From NCBI GenBank assembly GCA_017407125.1, contig JAFQXE010000038.1, positions 62,001 through 126,000 on the forward strand: a stretch of 64,000 bases of DNA, in the 5' to 3' direction. The notes beneath the pieces were generated by a model, which ran no database searches, was not told the origin of the DNA, and saw only the letters and a list, made by a program, of their open reading frames with translations. Of this stretch, positions 1 through 7,698 are shown one piece after another. Made by a program: the position numbers and the translations under genes. Source of the DNA: Thermoguttaceae bacterium. GTDB lineage: Bacteria; Planctomycetota; Planctomycetia; Pirellulales; Thermoguttaceae. Position 1 is the first letter of the stretch; each line of letters opens with the position of its first letter.

Positions 1-26
1 TATAGAGTTTACCAAATTGCGTAAGA

Positions 27-130
27 AACCTCACGCAAAGTTCGCAAAGTCCGCAAAGTTTTAAATAACGAACGCAAAGCGTTCATCTCACTTATCACTA
101 ACCACTTACCACTTCACCCTATCCCCCTAA
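27..130. repeat. Short tandem repeats upstream of the first gene
   Basis: Two simple arrays lie side by side. Positions 33-60 hold three near-copies of a 9-base unit with core CGCAAAG. Positions 88-121 hold 7-base units of the type CACTTAC or CACTAAC. Similar 7-base arrays recur at many gene boundaries in this window. No gene is seen before position 143. Confidence 0.6.
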
Positions 131-142
131 CCCCATACAATC

Positions 143-1345
143 ATGAAAAGAATCCCCTCCCTTTTATCGTTGTTTTCCGTCCTGACGTTAACGCTCTCGG
201 CGTTTTCCAGCACAATGTATGCGGATGAGGACAATATAGATCATTCAGGTAACCGTTTCATTGGCTTCGGAACATCACACGACCATGCAAGAGCTGTAGC
301 TGTCGGCGGGGGTACGCCAGAAAGCGAGCGAGCTGTTGCGTTGGGATTGCAATGGATTGCCAATCATCAGCTTCCTAACGGTTCATGGAGCTTTAATCAT
401 CAATTAGCGCCTTCATGTCAAGGCGCATGCAAAAATCCCGGCAAATATGACAAAGAGTACAATGCCGCTACCGGCTTGGCGCTATTGTCGTTCCTCGGCG
501 CTGGCGTAACTCATAAGGAAGGTCGATATAAGCAAAACGTATATAATGGTCTCAATTTCCTTTTAAAAAATGGTAAAACAACATCTAAGGACGACGACTT
601 TTTTATAGGATATCCAGAGGACTGCGTCATTTTTGTAGAATCCAAAGGCACGATGTACTCTCAAGGAATTGTCGCTCTTTGCTTGACAGAAGCGTATGCC
701 AAAACCAGAGATAAAAGATTGCTTCCTGCCGCTCAGGGGAGTTTAAACTATATCTATTGGCATCAAGACCCCTCCGGCGGCGGTTGGCGTTATACGCGAT
801 GGCAGGCAGGCGACATATCGGTAACAGGCTGGCAAATGGCGGCTATTAGAACCGCCGCCAATATGAAGAACTTGGACGTTCCAGATAAAGTAGTCGTCAA
901 GGCGTCGCGTTTTCTTGATTCTGTTCAGACTGACTCCGGCGCCAAGTACGGTTATTCAGACCCCGGCGAGGGTCCGTCAACTACTGCTATCGGTCTGCTG
1001 ACTCGTATGAATTTTGGATGGGAGCATGACAACCCGGCTTTACAGCGTGGGGTAGAATGGCTTTCCAAAATAGGTCCAAGCAAGACTGACAGCTACCATA
1101 ATTACTATGCCACTGAGGTCATGTTTCAATATAACGGACCGTTGTGGGAAAAATGGAACGCTGTTATGCGCGATCAACTGGTTAATTCCCAGGTTCAGCA
1201 AGGACACGAAAAAGGTTCGTGGTATCATGCTGGTCCGTGGAGTGATCCCGGCGGACGTCTGTACGACACCGCGATGTCGACAATGATTTTGGAAGTCTAC
1301 TATCGACACCCGCGGATTTACAAAACGAATGCCGATCAGAAATAA
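143..1345 (+). CDS. Secreted prenyltransferase/squalene-oxidase-repeat protein
   Basis: This 400-residue protein starts with a signal peptide of about 27 residues (KR, a hydrophobic core, then a polar stretch). The rest resembles the alpha-alpha toroid fold of the prenyltransferase and squalene-oxidase repeat family. Repeated helical units carry QW-like Gly/Trp motifs such as LPNGSWSF (about residue 80) and GGGWRYTRWQ (about residue 215). No DXDD motif typical of squalene-hopene cyclases is seen, so cyclase activity is not supported. Planctomycete genomes encode many exported proteins of this fold with unknown roles. The stop codon lies 68 bases before the start of the next gene on the same strand, so the two may be co-transcribed. 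The fold call is fairly secure; the function is unknown. Confidence 0.75.
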   Translation: MKRIPSLLSLFSVLTLTLSAFSSTMYADEDNIDHSGNRFIGFGTSHDHARAVAVGGGTPESERAVALGLQWIANHQLPNGSWSFNHQLAPSCQGACKNPGKYDKEYNAATGLALLSFLGAGVTHKEGRYKQNVYNGLNFLLKNGKTTSKDDDFFIGYPEDCVIFVESKGTMYSQGIVALCLTEAYAKTRDKRLLPAAQGSLNYIYWHQDPSGGGWRYTRWQAGDISVTGWQMAAIRTAANMKNLDVPDKVVVKASRFLDSVQTDSGAKYGYSDPGEGPSTTAIGLLTRMNFGWEHDNPALQRGVEWLSKIGPSKTDSYHNYYATEVMFQYNGPLWEKWNAVMRDQLVNSQVQQGHEKGSWYHAGPWSDPGGRLYDTAMSTMILEVYYRHPRIYKTNADQK

Positions 1346-1413
1346 CATTGCAAATTGAATTCCCCATTTCCTTTAAAATAATTGTTCAAACAAGGAAGAC
1401 TCACAGGTTTACC

Positions 1414-4389
1414 ATGAAAAGATTCATTCCATTTTTATTATTATCCCTCCTGACGTTCGCGCTGTCCGCACCGGCGCAGGACGCCGTTCAGACAAACGGT
1501 CAGAAGTTTACGTATGACAAAATCGAATGGACGGCGCAGGTTCCAGACGTTACTCGCGGCGCCGTTGCTGTTACAGACAAGGCACAGTCCGTCCGGTTGT
1601 CGGCGTTCGCCAATACGGACATGTGGGCTGTCCGCAACGCTGCGCCCATCGCGTTTACGCCGTCGCCGGAAGGGAACTTCGCGTTTGAAGCCTGCGTAAC
1701 GTACGACGCCCAAAGCGCTCAAGCGGTAGCGGGAATAACCGTATTTAGCGGAGGCGAAAACGCCGTTCCGCGCTTTACCTACGGGCTGGATCAATGGAAC
1801 GGGACGACGCTGGTTAAATTCCAGGGTCTGCCGCCCAGCGCCAACAATCCCGCAGCGGCGAAAGAACATCGCGGCGTGAACAAGGTCTGGCTTCGTCTGG
1901 AATGTTACAGAAAGGCGCTCACCAACCGCCCGGCGGATCTCTATATCGCGAAGTACAAGCTGCAGGAATGCGCCGACTGGACTGAGCTGACGGCGTTTGC
2001 GGAACCGTGCGCCAACGACGTCTGCGCGCTGTTTATCAAATCCAACGCGCCGCGGTCTGCGGAGTTTACTCAAGTTGCATTTGAAAAGCTGGACTCCAAT
2101 CTCTACATGATGGAGCCGGAGAAAGTCGCCAATCCTGAACAGGTTGCTCAAATCACCGGCGGATATCCGATTCTGTTTATCTCTCGAAATCAGTATCGAA
2201 ACGACCATCACAACACCGCGACCATGTTCCAGAACGGGGAAGTCAACGAACATTCCTTTGCCGGCGGTTCCGCGATGAAAATCATTGACGTCGCCGACGG
2301 CGGGAAAGTCAAGACGCTGCTCGACTGTCCGGAAGGGATTATTCGCGACCCGGAAATCTCCTACGACGGCAAACGGGTTCTGTTCTCCATGCGTAAAAAC
2401 AAGGCGGACGATTACCACATCTACGAAATGACGCTCTCCGATAAGTCTGTACGCCAGATTACCTTCGGCAAAGACCTGTCGGATATTGACCCGAACTATC
2501 TGCCCAACGGCAAGATTGTGTTCTCATCCACGCGCGAGCCGAAATACTGCATGTGCAACCGCCATATCATGTGCAACCTGTACACGATGAACGCGGACGG
2601 CTCCAACATGATTCAAATTGGTCACAGCACGCTTTTTGAAGGCCATTCCGGCATCCTCTCCGACGGGCGAATCATCTACGACCGCTGGGAATACGTCGAC
2701 CGCAACTTCGGCGACGCTCAGGGTCTTTGGGTAACCAACCCGGACGGGACGAGCCATCTGCTTTACTACGGGAACAACACCGGGGCGCCGGGCGCATTCC
2801 TCGAAGCGCGCGAAATCCCCGGCACGACAAAGGTCGTCTGCACGCTGGGGTCTTGTCACGACAGACCCTGGGGCGCTATTGGCATTCTCGACCGAACCAA
2901 GGGAATCGAAGGCAAAGACGGCGTCGTCAAAACATGGCCGGCTCAGGCGATGGATTTAATCAACGTCTACGGCTCGTTCGACGCCATGCATCAAATCAAT
3001 CCCAAAATGGAAGACCCGTTCCCGATTGACGAAAACAACATTCTCGTTTCGCGTCAGCTGGAAGGCAAAGGCGAAAAGACGGGAATTTATCTTCTCCGCA
3101 TGAACGACTCGGAACTGAAAATCTACGAAGACGAGAACTCCGGTCGCGGCTGTTTCGACCCGATTGTCGTCGCGCCGCACGAAAAGCAGCGTCTGATTGT
3201 CGATAAAACCGACTTGAGCAAAAAGACCGGGACGTTCTACGTCGCCGACGTCTATATTGGAACCGGCATGGAATCGATCCCGCGCGGGACGGCGAAATGG
3301 CTCCGCGTGGTCGAGTCGCCGGAAAAGCGGTTCTTCACGTATTCCAGCGGCTGGTTCGGCCAAGGCGAACAGGCGCCCGGCATGAACTGGGACGACTTCG
3401 TCAACAAGCGCATTCTCGGAACCGTTCCGATTGAGTCCGACGGCTCCGCCAACTTCGAGCTGCCTGCCGATACGTTCGTCTATTTCCAGATTCTCGACGA
3501 ACAGGGGCGAATGATTCAATCCATGCGTTCCGGAACAATCGTCAGGCCAGGCGAAAATCAGGGCTGCATCGGCTGTCACGAAGACCGGCTCAACGCGGTC
3601 GCCCCGCGCCGCTCGACTATCGCCATGATGCGAGCGCCGAGCAAACTCGACGGCTGGTACGGCCCCGCGCGCAACTTCTCCTTTACAAAAGAAGTTCAGC
3701 CCGTGTTCGACAAACACTGCGTAAAATGTCACGACGCCGGCAAGCCGGGCGCAGCCCGAATCTGCCTCGCAGGCGACAGAAACCTCGTCTTTAACAACTC
3801 GTATTACGAACTGATGACCCATCGGGACATCGTCCACGTGATTGGCGCCGGCCCCGCTCAGGTTCAAAACCCGCGAACGTGGGGATCATCCGCTTCCCGC
3901 CTGGCGGACGTCGTTCTCAACGGGCACGGCGTCCCGGAACGCGACGCGCAGCTCAACCTCTCGCAGGAAGACAAAGACCGCGTCGTTACATGGCTTGACC
4001 TCAACGCGCCGTATTATCCGGAATACGCCAGCTCCTTCGGCCCCAACAACTTCGGACGCTCTCCGTTAACGCGTCAACAGGTTGACCAGCTTTCCAAACT
4101 AACGGGAATCAACCTCGGGCATCAATCCAACGCCAACAAAGTCTGGTTTGACCGTCCGGAACTCAGCCCGTGCCTGCAGAAGCTGGACAAGAACTCCGAC
4201 GCCTACAAACAGGCACTGAATCTGATTCAGGAAGGACGCCGCGTCCTGGTTGACAACCCTCGCCCGGACATGCCCGGCTGCCAGCTGGACGAACGCGACC
4301 AGAAGTACGAAGACAAGTACGAATCCCGCCTGGAGGACGAACGCGCCCGCGTCCAGGACGCCGCCAAAGCGCAGGCGGAGAGTCGGTAA
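1414..4389 (+). CDS. HzsA-like secreted protein with two haem c motifs
   Basis: The open frame extends upstream to a TTG, but the ATG at 1414 begins a clean signal peptide (MKRFIPFLLLSLLTFALS, then APAQD), so it is chosen as the start, giving 991 residues. The middle of the protein resembles TolB/PD40-type beta-propeller repeats (for example DPEISYDGKRVLFSMR) of the kind found in the HzsA-related family. Two CxxCH haem-attachment motifs follow: C718-C721-H722 in GCIGCHEDR and C769-C772-H773 in HCVKCHD. The C-terminal tail is highly charged. The family shares the middle domain of the hydrazine synthase alpha subunit, but many non-anammox planctomycetes carry such proteins and nothing here suggests anammox. 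A periplasmic redox or electron-transfer role is an inference. A relic of a second copy of its 3' end lies at 5207-5272. Confidence 0.75.
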   Translation: MKRFIPFLLLSLLTFALSAPAQDAVQTNGQKFTYDKIEWTAQVPDVTRGAVAVTDKAQSVRLSAFANTDMWAVRNAAPIAFTPSPEGNFAFEACVTYDAQSAQAVAGITVFSGGENAVPRFTYGLDQWNGTTLVKFQGLPPSANNPAAAKEHRGVNKVWLRLECYRKALTNRPADLYIAKYKLQECADWTELTAFAEPCANDVCALFIKSNAPRSAEFTQVAFEKLDSNLYMMEPEKVANPEQVAQITGGYPILFISRNQYRNDHHNTATMFQNGEVNEHSFAGGSAMKIIDVADGGKVKTLLDCPEGIIRDPEISYDGKRVLFSMRKNKADDYHIYEMTLSDKSVRQITFGKDLSDIDPNYLPNGKIVFSSTREPKYCMCNRHIMCNLYTMNADGSNMIQIGHSTLFEGHSGILSDGRIIYDRWEYVDRNFGDAQGLWVTNPDGTSHLLYYGNNTGAPGAFLEAREIPGTTKVVCTLGSCHDRPWGAIGILDRTKGIEGKDGVVKTWPAQAMDLINVYGSFDAMHQINPKMEDPFPIDENNILVSRQLEGKGEKTGIYLLRMNDSELKIYEDENSGRGCFDPIVVAPHEKQRLIVDKTDLSKKTGTFYVADVYIGTGMESIPRGTAKWLRVVESPEKRFFTYSSGWFGQGEQAPGMNWDDFVNKRILGTVPIESDGSANFELPADTFVYFQILDEQGRMIQSMRSGTIVRPGENQGCIGCHEDRLNAVAPRRSTIAMMRAPSKLDGWYGPARNFSFTKEVQPVFDKHCVKCHDAGKPGAARICLAGDRNLVFNNSYYELMTHRDIVHVIGAGPAQVQNPRTWGSSASRLADVVLNGHGVPERDAQLNLSQEDKDRVVTWLDLNAPYYPEYASSFGPNNFGRSPLTRQQVDQLSKLTGINLGHQSNANKVWFDRPELSPCLQKLDKNSDAYKQALNLIQEGRRVLVDNPRPDMPGCQLDERDQKYEDKYESRLEDERARVQDAAKAQAESR

Positions 4390-4401
4390 GCGTTTTTCCT
4401 A

Positions 4402-4435
4402 ATATCGATTTATATTGAATATCGATTTATATTGA
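4402..4435. repeat. Perfect tandem duplication of a 17-base AT-rich unit
   Basis: The unit ATATCGATTTATATTGA is present twice back to back just after the HzsA-like gene. It sits at the border between GC-richer DNA and the AT-rich peptidase gene and may mark the left edge of an insertion. Confidence 0.8.
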
Positions 4436-4487
4436 ACCTCCCGAAAATGTTTTTTCGAAAAACTAATCCAAAAACAGAAAGAGTATA

Positions 4488-5195
4488 ATGCCTAACGAAA
4501 CGATAACTGTCCGTTCTTTTTCTGTAGAAATTATCCGAAAAAGCGATACTAATCCTAATGTTTGCTTTTACCCGCATCGCAGAAAAATTACTGTTACTGC
4601 GCCGGAATCGCTGACTAAAGAGAGTATTGAATCATATTTATTAAAACTCATTTCGGAACTAACCACGGGTCAGTCGCTGCACGAATACGTTTCTGGAGAA
4701 TTTCACTATTTATGGGGAGAACGCTATCGCTTGCAAGTCGTATATGAAGGCTCTCGCTCCAAAATTGTTAAAACGCCTAACAGAATTGTAATGACCGTTC
4801 CCCAAGGAACAGGTTTTAAGGCAAGGAAAAAAGTTCTTAAGGAATGGTATCGGCAAGAGCTAAAAAGAGTTTTGGATATTATCGTCCCAAAGTTCGAAAA
4901 AATAATCGGGGTTTCGGCTAATGAGTTCCGTGTAAAGGATATGAAAACCAAATGGGGTACATGTAATATTACGGATCGTCGAATCTGGATTAATCTTCAG
5001 CTCGTTAAAAAGCCGATGGATTGTCTGGAATATGTTGTTATTCATGAACTTGTTCATTTATTGGTACCGAATCACTCATACAGATTTTACGCTTTAGTTG
5101 AACAATTCTTTCCGACATGGAAGGAATCAAAAGAGCTTCTTAATACATTCCCCTTGGATTCTTATGAAAATGAGGATATTGACCATGATAATTGA
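4488..5195 (+). CDS. YgjP/SprT-like zinc metallopeptidase (DUF45, M48-type)
   Basis: This 235-residue cytosolic protein has no signal peptide. It carries the zinc motif HELVH within VVIHELVHLLVPNHSYRF near residue 190, followed by the conserved downstream histidine. The upstream block KMKTKWGTCN-like (here DMKTKWGTCNITDRRIW) is characteristic of the YgjP-type DUF45 family. The substrate of the family is not established; such genes often travel with restriction systems, but none is present here. The DNA is visibly more AT-rich than the flanking genes, and the gene sits between the HzsA-like gene and a leftover fragment of a second HzsA-like 3' end. Together these suggest acquisition by insertion or replacement. 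The preceding AGAAAGAG provides a modest ribosome site. Confidence 0.85.
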   Translation: MPNETITVRSFSVEIIRKSDTNPNVCFYPHRRKITVTAPESLTKESIESYLLKLISELTTGQSLHEYVSGEFHYLWGERYRLQVVYEGSRSKIVKTPNRIVMTVPQGTGFKARKKVLKEWYRQELKRVLDIIVPKFEKIIGVSANEFRVKDMKTKWGTCNITDRRIWINLQLVKKPMDCLEYVVIHELVHLLVPNHSYRFYALVEQFFPTWKESKELLNTFPLDSYENEDIDHDN

Positions 5196-5206
5196 TAGCT
5201 TTTAAG

Positions 5207-5272
5207 GAAGACCGCCCAGACGAACGCGACCTCGTCCAGGACGCCGCCAAAGCGCAGACGGAGAGCAGGTAG
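5207..5272 (+). pseudogene. Relic of the 3' end of a second HzsA-like gene
   Basis: In one frame this stretch reads EDRPDERDLVQDAAKAQTES followed by R and a TAG stop. The upstream gene ends EDERARVQDAAKAQAESR with TAA. The match covers about 18 residues. The differences include synonymous changes (AGT CGG versus AGC AGG) and a changed stop codon, which fits divergence of a once-functional paralogue rather than a recent copy. The AT-rich peptidase gene lies directly between the two copies. Confidence 0.7.
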
Positions 5273-5284
5273 GACGCGAGTCTA

Positions 5285-5440
5285 TTTCGGAGTGCGGGAG
5301 CAAAGCTCCCGCTTTCGTACTTGACGGCTTGCCGTCAAGCGGCGTTAATTCTGTATCAAGCTACGCTTGACGATTTGAGCGATTCTATATTAAAAAGAAA
5401 GCGAGAGTTTCGCTAACGCTTCACTCTCGCACTCCGAAAA
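5285..5440. repeat. Palindromic dispersed element, family A copy 1
   Basis: The element begins TTTCGGAGTGCGGGAG and ends CTCTCGCACTCCGAAA, which form imperfect terminal inverted repeats. Inside are further hairpins (GGGAGCAAAGCTCCC and TTGACGGCTTGCCGTCAA). Closely related copies lie at 11533-11692 and 42065-42224, and a diverged one at 19792-19970. It has no coding capacity. A small non-autonomous mobile element or a REP/BIME-like repeat is the likely identity. The remaining spacer to 5500 holds another short hairpin, GCGGCGGCAAGCCGCCGC, at 5473-5490. Confidence 0.75.
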
Positions 5441-5499
5441 AATTTTACATCCCTATCGGGTCGTTGGAGAAAGCGGCGGCAAGCCGCCGCACTCCAAAA

Positions 5500-7227
5500 C
5501 TACTCTTCGCTTTCCAGTTCAATCACAGACGTTCTCGCCCAGCAGAAGAGGAAGTAAACGACGAAGCCGACGATGAACGCGCTCATAGTCGGACATGGCA
5601 TCGTGAATCCGGTCAAACCGTCAAAGCCATCCCATTTCAGGTTGGCAAAATGGACGTTCCAGTTTCCAACGACGAAGCCCAAAAGCCACGCCAACCAGCC
5701 AGCCGGGGAGAATCCAGCGCGCGGGCCAGTCCACTTGCCACCGGTCAGGATGTATTCAGCCATCATGGCGCCGCAGACCGGACCGAAGGATGCGCCGATG
5801 AATGCGAATATTGAATCTGCTTTCAATCCCCAACCCGCAAGGCAAATGCCGATTGCCGCCAAGGTGCACAAGCCAACGGAAATAAACGGCGGGATCTTCG
5901 ACAGCGTCGATTTGAGACTGGCGATTCCAATCAAAGACGAAACGCAAGCTGCCGGGAACGCGGAGATAACCAGCAGAATGTTAAACGCCAAAACGACTTT
6001 GCTGCCGTACAAAGCGTTAATCATGGCGACCGGGTTGTTGCCGGTGATGCCTTCAATTCCCGCGCCGTACGCGCCGGCAACGGTCAGAATCGCAGCTGCG
6101 CCTGCAATAAAGGTCGAAACGAAAATACCGAAGAATCCGCCCCAAATAACGTCGGACTTGCTCCGAGCGTTAGAGGAGATGTCAACGCCAGCAGCGCCAG
6201 CGGTCGCGAAGAATCCGGTAATATAAGCAATAACGCCAAGGAAAATCGCCAGGGTCGTCATCGGACCAGCCGGAGCGGCAGCGACTTCTTCAACCTTGGC
6301 AACTTCTTCTTTAGCTTCGGCAGCGGCCTCTTTAACTTCAGCAGCAGCTTCCTGAGCGGCGGCGGCAACTTCGTCGACAGCAGCGGCAGCGGCTTCTTTA
6401 ACTTCGGCAAGAGCTTCTTCGCCAGCGGCTACAACTTCCTGAGCGGCTGTTTTAACTTCGTCAGCAACAGCGGCAGCGTCTGCTTTGACCTCGTCAATTA
6501 CTTGTTCAGCTGTGGAGGCGGCGTCCTGACCTGTGGCGGGTTCAACAGCGGCTTCCTCAGCGGGAACGCTCTGCTCAACGGCAGCGGCAGCGCCAACCAT
6601 TTCCGGCTTGAAGTTTTGAACGCCCTTGAACGTCGGGATAAGAAGCATAACCATCGCAACGATGGGAACCAGAACAGCGTACTGCCCGATAAATCCTACG
6701 AGCTTCATTCCCTTGTACGCCATAAAGACCGCCAGGATAATAAAGACGACGGCGATAATCCAGAACAGCTGATCGTGAACGATTGTCGTAAACGCTGTCG
6801 TGTAGTCGCCCTTGAAGCACTGCCACAACAGAATGGACGCGAAGGTTGCGTTGACGGACAACCACCCGAACTGAAGCAAGCCCATCAAAAAGCCTGGAAG
6901 AATGAATCCGCCTCTGGCGCCGAAAACGCTTGTACCGATAACCGACAGCGGGCGGCCGGTTGTCATGCCCAGCATGCCCGGGACGTAATAAAAGAAGATA
7001 AAGCAGATTGCCGCCGCAGCCGCCAAAGCCGCCAGCGCGACGCCAACACCCTGTGACAGAATCGCCGCAGACGTGTTGCTGAAATCGCCCAAATTGACAA
7101 GAGCCTGCCAAAATGCGTACCAAAGCATGATGCCGGCGTACGCAGGCGCAATGCCTTTTGCCCAGGAAATACGATCGTCTTTCGACACCGGCGTATTGCT
7201 GGTAATAAAGTCCGGTAAATTCGCCAT
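5500..7227 (-). CDS. NCS1-family permease (cytosine/purine type) with large Ala/Glu-rich insert
   Basis: This 575-residue membrane protein resembles CodB-type NCS1 transporters. The N-terminal KGIAPAYAGIMLWYAFWQAL, the GFILPGFLMGLLQFGW segment and the later helices fit a LeuT-fold transporter of about 12 helices. Cytosine, purines or a related nucleobase are likely substrates, but this cannot be fixed from sequence. Residues about 211-319 are an insertion rich in Ala, Glu, Val and Lys with roughly 11-residue periodicity (units such as DEVKTAAQEVVA and EAAAEVKEAAAEA), predicted to be long amphipathic helix. It lies between the helix ending AMVMLLIPTF and the helix TLAIFLGVIAYITGFF. By the LeuT-fold topology this loop (TM5-TM6) should be outside the membrane. 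Family members normally have a short loop here. The start has a strong AGAAGGAGA ribosome site seven bases upstream. Confidence 0.8.
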   Translation of the reverse strand: MANLPDFITSNTPVSKDDRISWAKGIAPAYAGIMLWYAFWQALVNLGDFSNTSAAILSQGVGVALAALAAAAAICFIFFYYVPGMLGMTTGRPLSVIGTSVFGARGGFILPGFLMGLLQFGWLSVNATFASILLWQCFKGDYTTAFTTIVHDQLFWIIAVVFIILAVFMAYKGMKLVGFIGQYAVLVPIVAMVMLLIPTFKGVQNFKPEMVGAAAAVEQSVPAEEAAVEPATGQDAASTAEQVIDEVKADAAAVADEVKTAAQEVVAAGEEALAEVKEAAAAAVDEVAAAAQEAAAEVKEAAAEAKEEVAKVEEVAAAPAGPMTTLAIFLGVIAYITGFFATAGAAGVDISSNARSKSDVIWGGFFGIFVSTFIAGAAAILTVAGAYGAGIEGITGNNPVAMINALYGSKVVLAFNILLVISAFPAACVSSLIGIASLKSTLSKIPPFISVGLCTLAAIGICLAGWGLKADSIFAFIGASFGPVCGAMMAEYILTGGKWTGPRAGFSPAGWLAWLLGFVVGNWNVHFANLKWDGFDGLTGFTMPCPTMSAFIVGFVVYFLFCWARTSVIELESEE

Positions 7228-7698
7228 GAAATTCTCCTTCTAAATTTGTTTACATGAAATTCCCAATTCAAAAGATCTATCCCCCAAAAGAAACCTATGT
7301 TCGCGCTTTTTGGATAAATCCTTTATAAATCCGTTTGTTGTACAGCTAACGTATTAGATGTACATCTTTAATTTTACACTATTTTGACGCATAATAAAAG
7401 GGGATTCCAGAGTCAATTATTGATATTTCCCAAGAAAAACCAAACTTTTCTGTATAGACGGCAGAAATTAACACGTTTTGGAGTGCTACGGCGTTTACAT
7501 AAGCGCCGAAGGCGGTCGGGGAATGCGGCGGCTTGACGCCGCCTTAACCAGCGAGTAAAGAAAAAACTATGCGGGATCGAAAACGCCTCCGGATCGCGGA
7601 TATTATCCGCGCCCCAGATAGATGGTTAGCTTCGACGAAGGATTTGAGCGGGGCATTGGACAAGGCGGCGCCTGGGGGCGCCGCATTCCCCGAAATTA
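7228..7698. other. Intergenic region with palindromes
   Basis: No gene is seen. The part next to the permease is AT-rich and should hold its promoter. It contains a perfect 12-base palindrome, AGATGTACATCT, at 7356-7367 that could be an operator. The part nearer 7698 holds GC-rich hairpins: GCGGATATTATCCGC (7598-7612) and GCGGCGCC/GGCGCCGC (about 7667-7686). The phrase GGGGCATTGGACAAGGCGGC recurs at about 46058. These look like repeat debris rather than genes. Confidence 0.5.

Noticed and set aside
1414-4389. Evidence for anammox metabolism from the HzsA-like protein
   Set aside because: The family is widespread in planctomycetes that do not perform anammox, and no HzsB, HzsC or hydrazine dehydrogenase gene is in the window.
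5573-7056. Open frames antisense to the NCS1 permease
   Set aside because: They overlap the permease fully, including its repeat-like insert, and show no recognisable domain.
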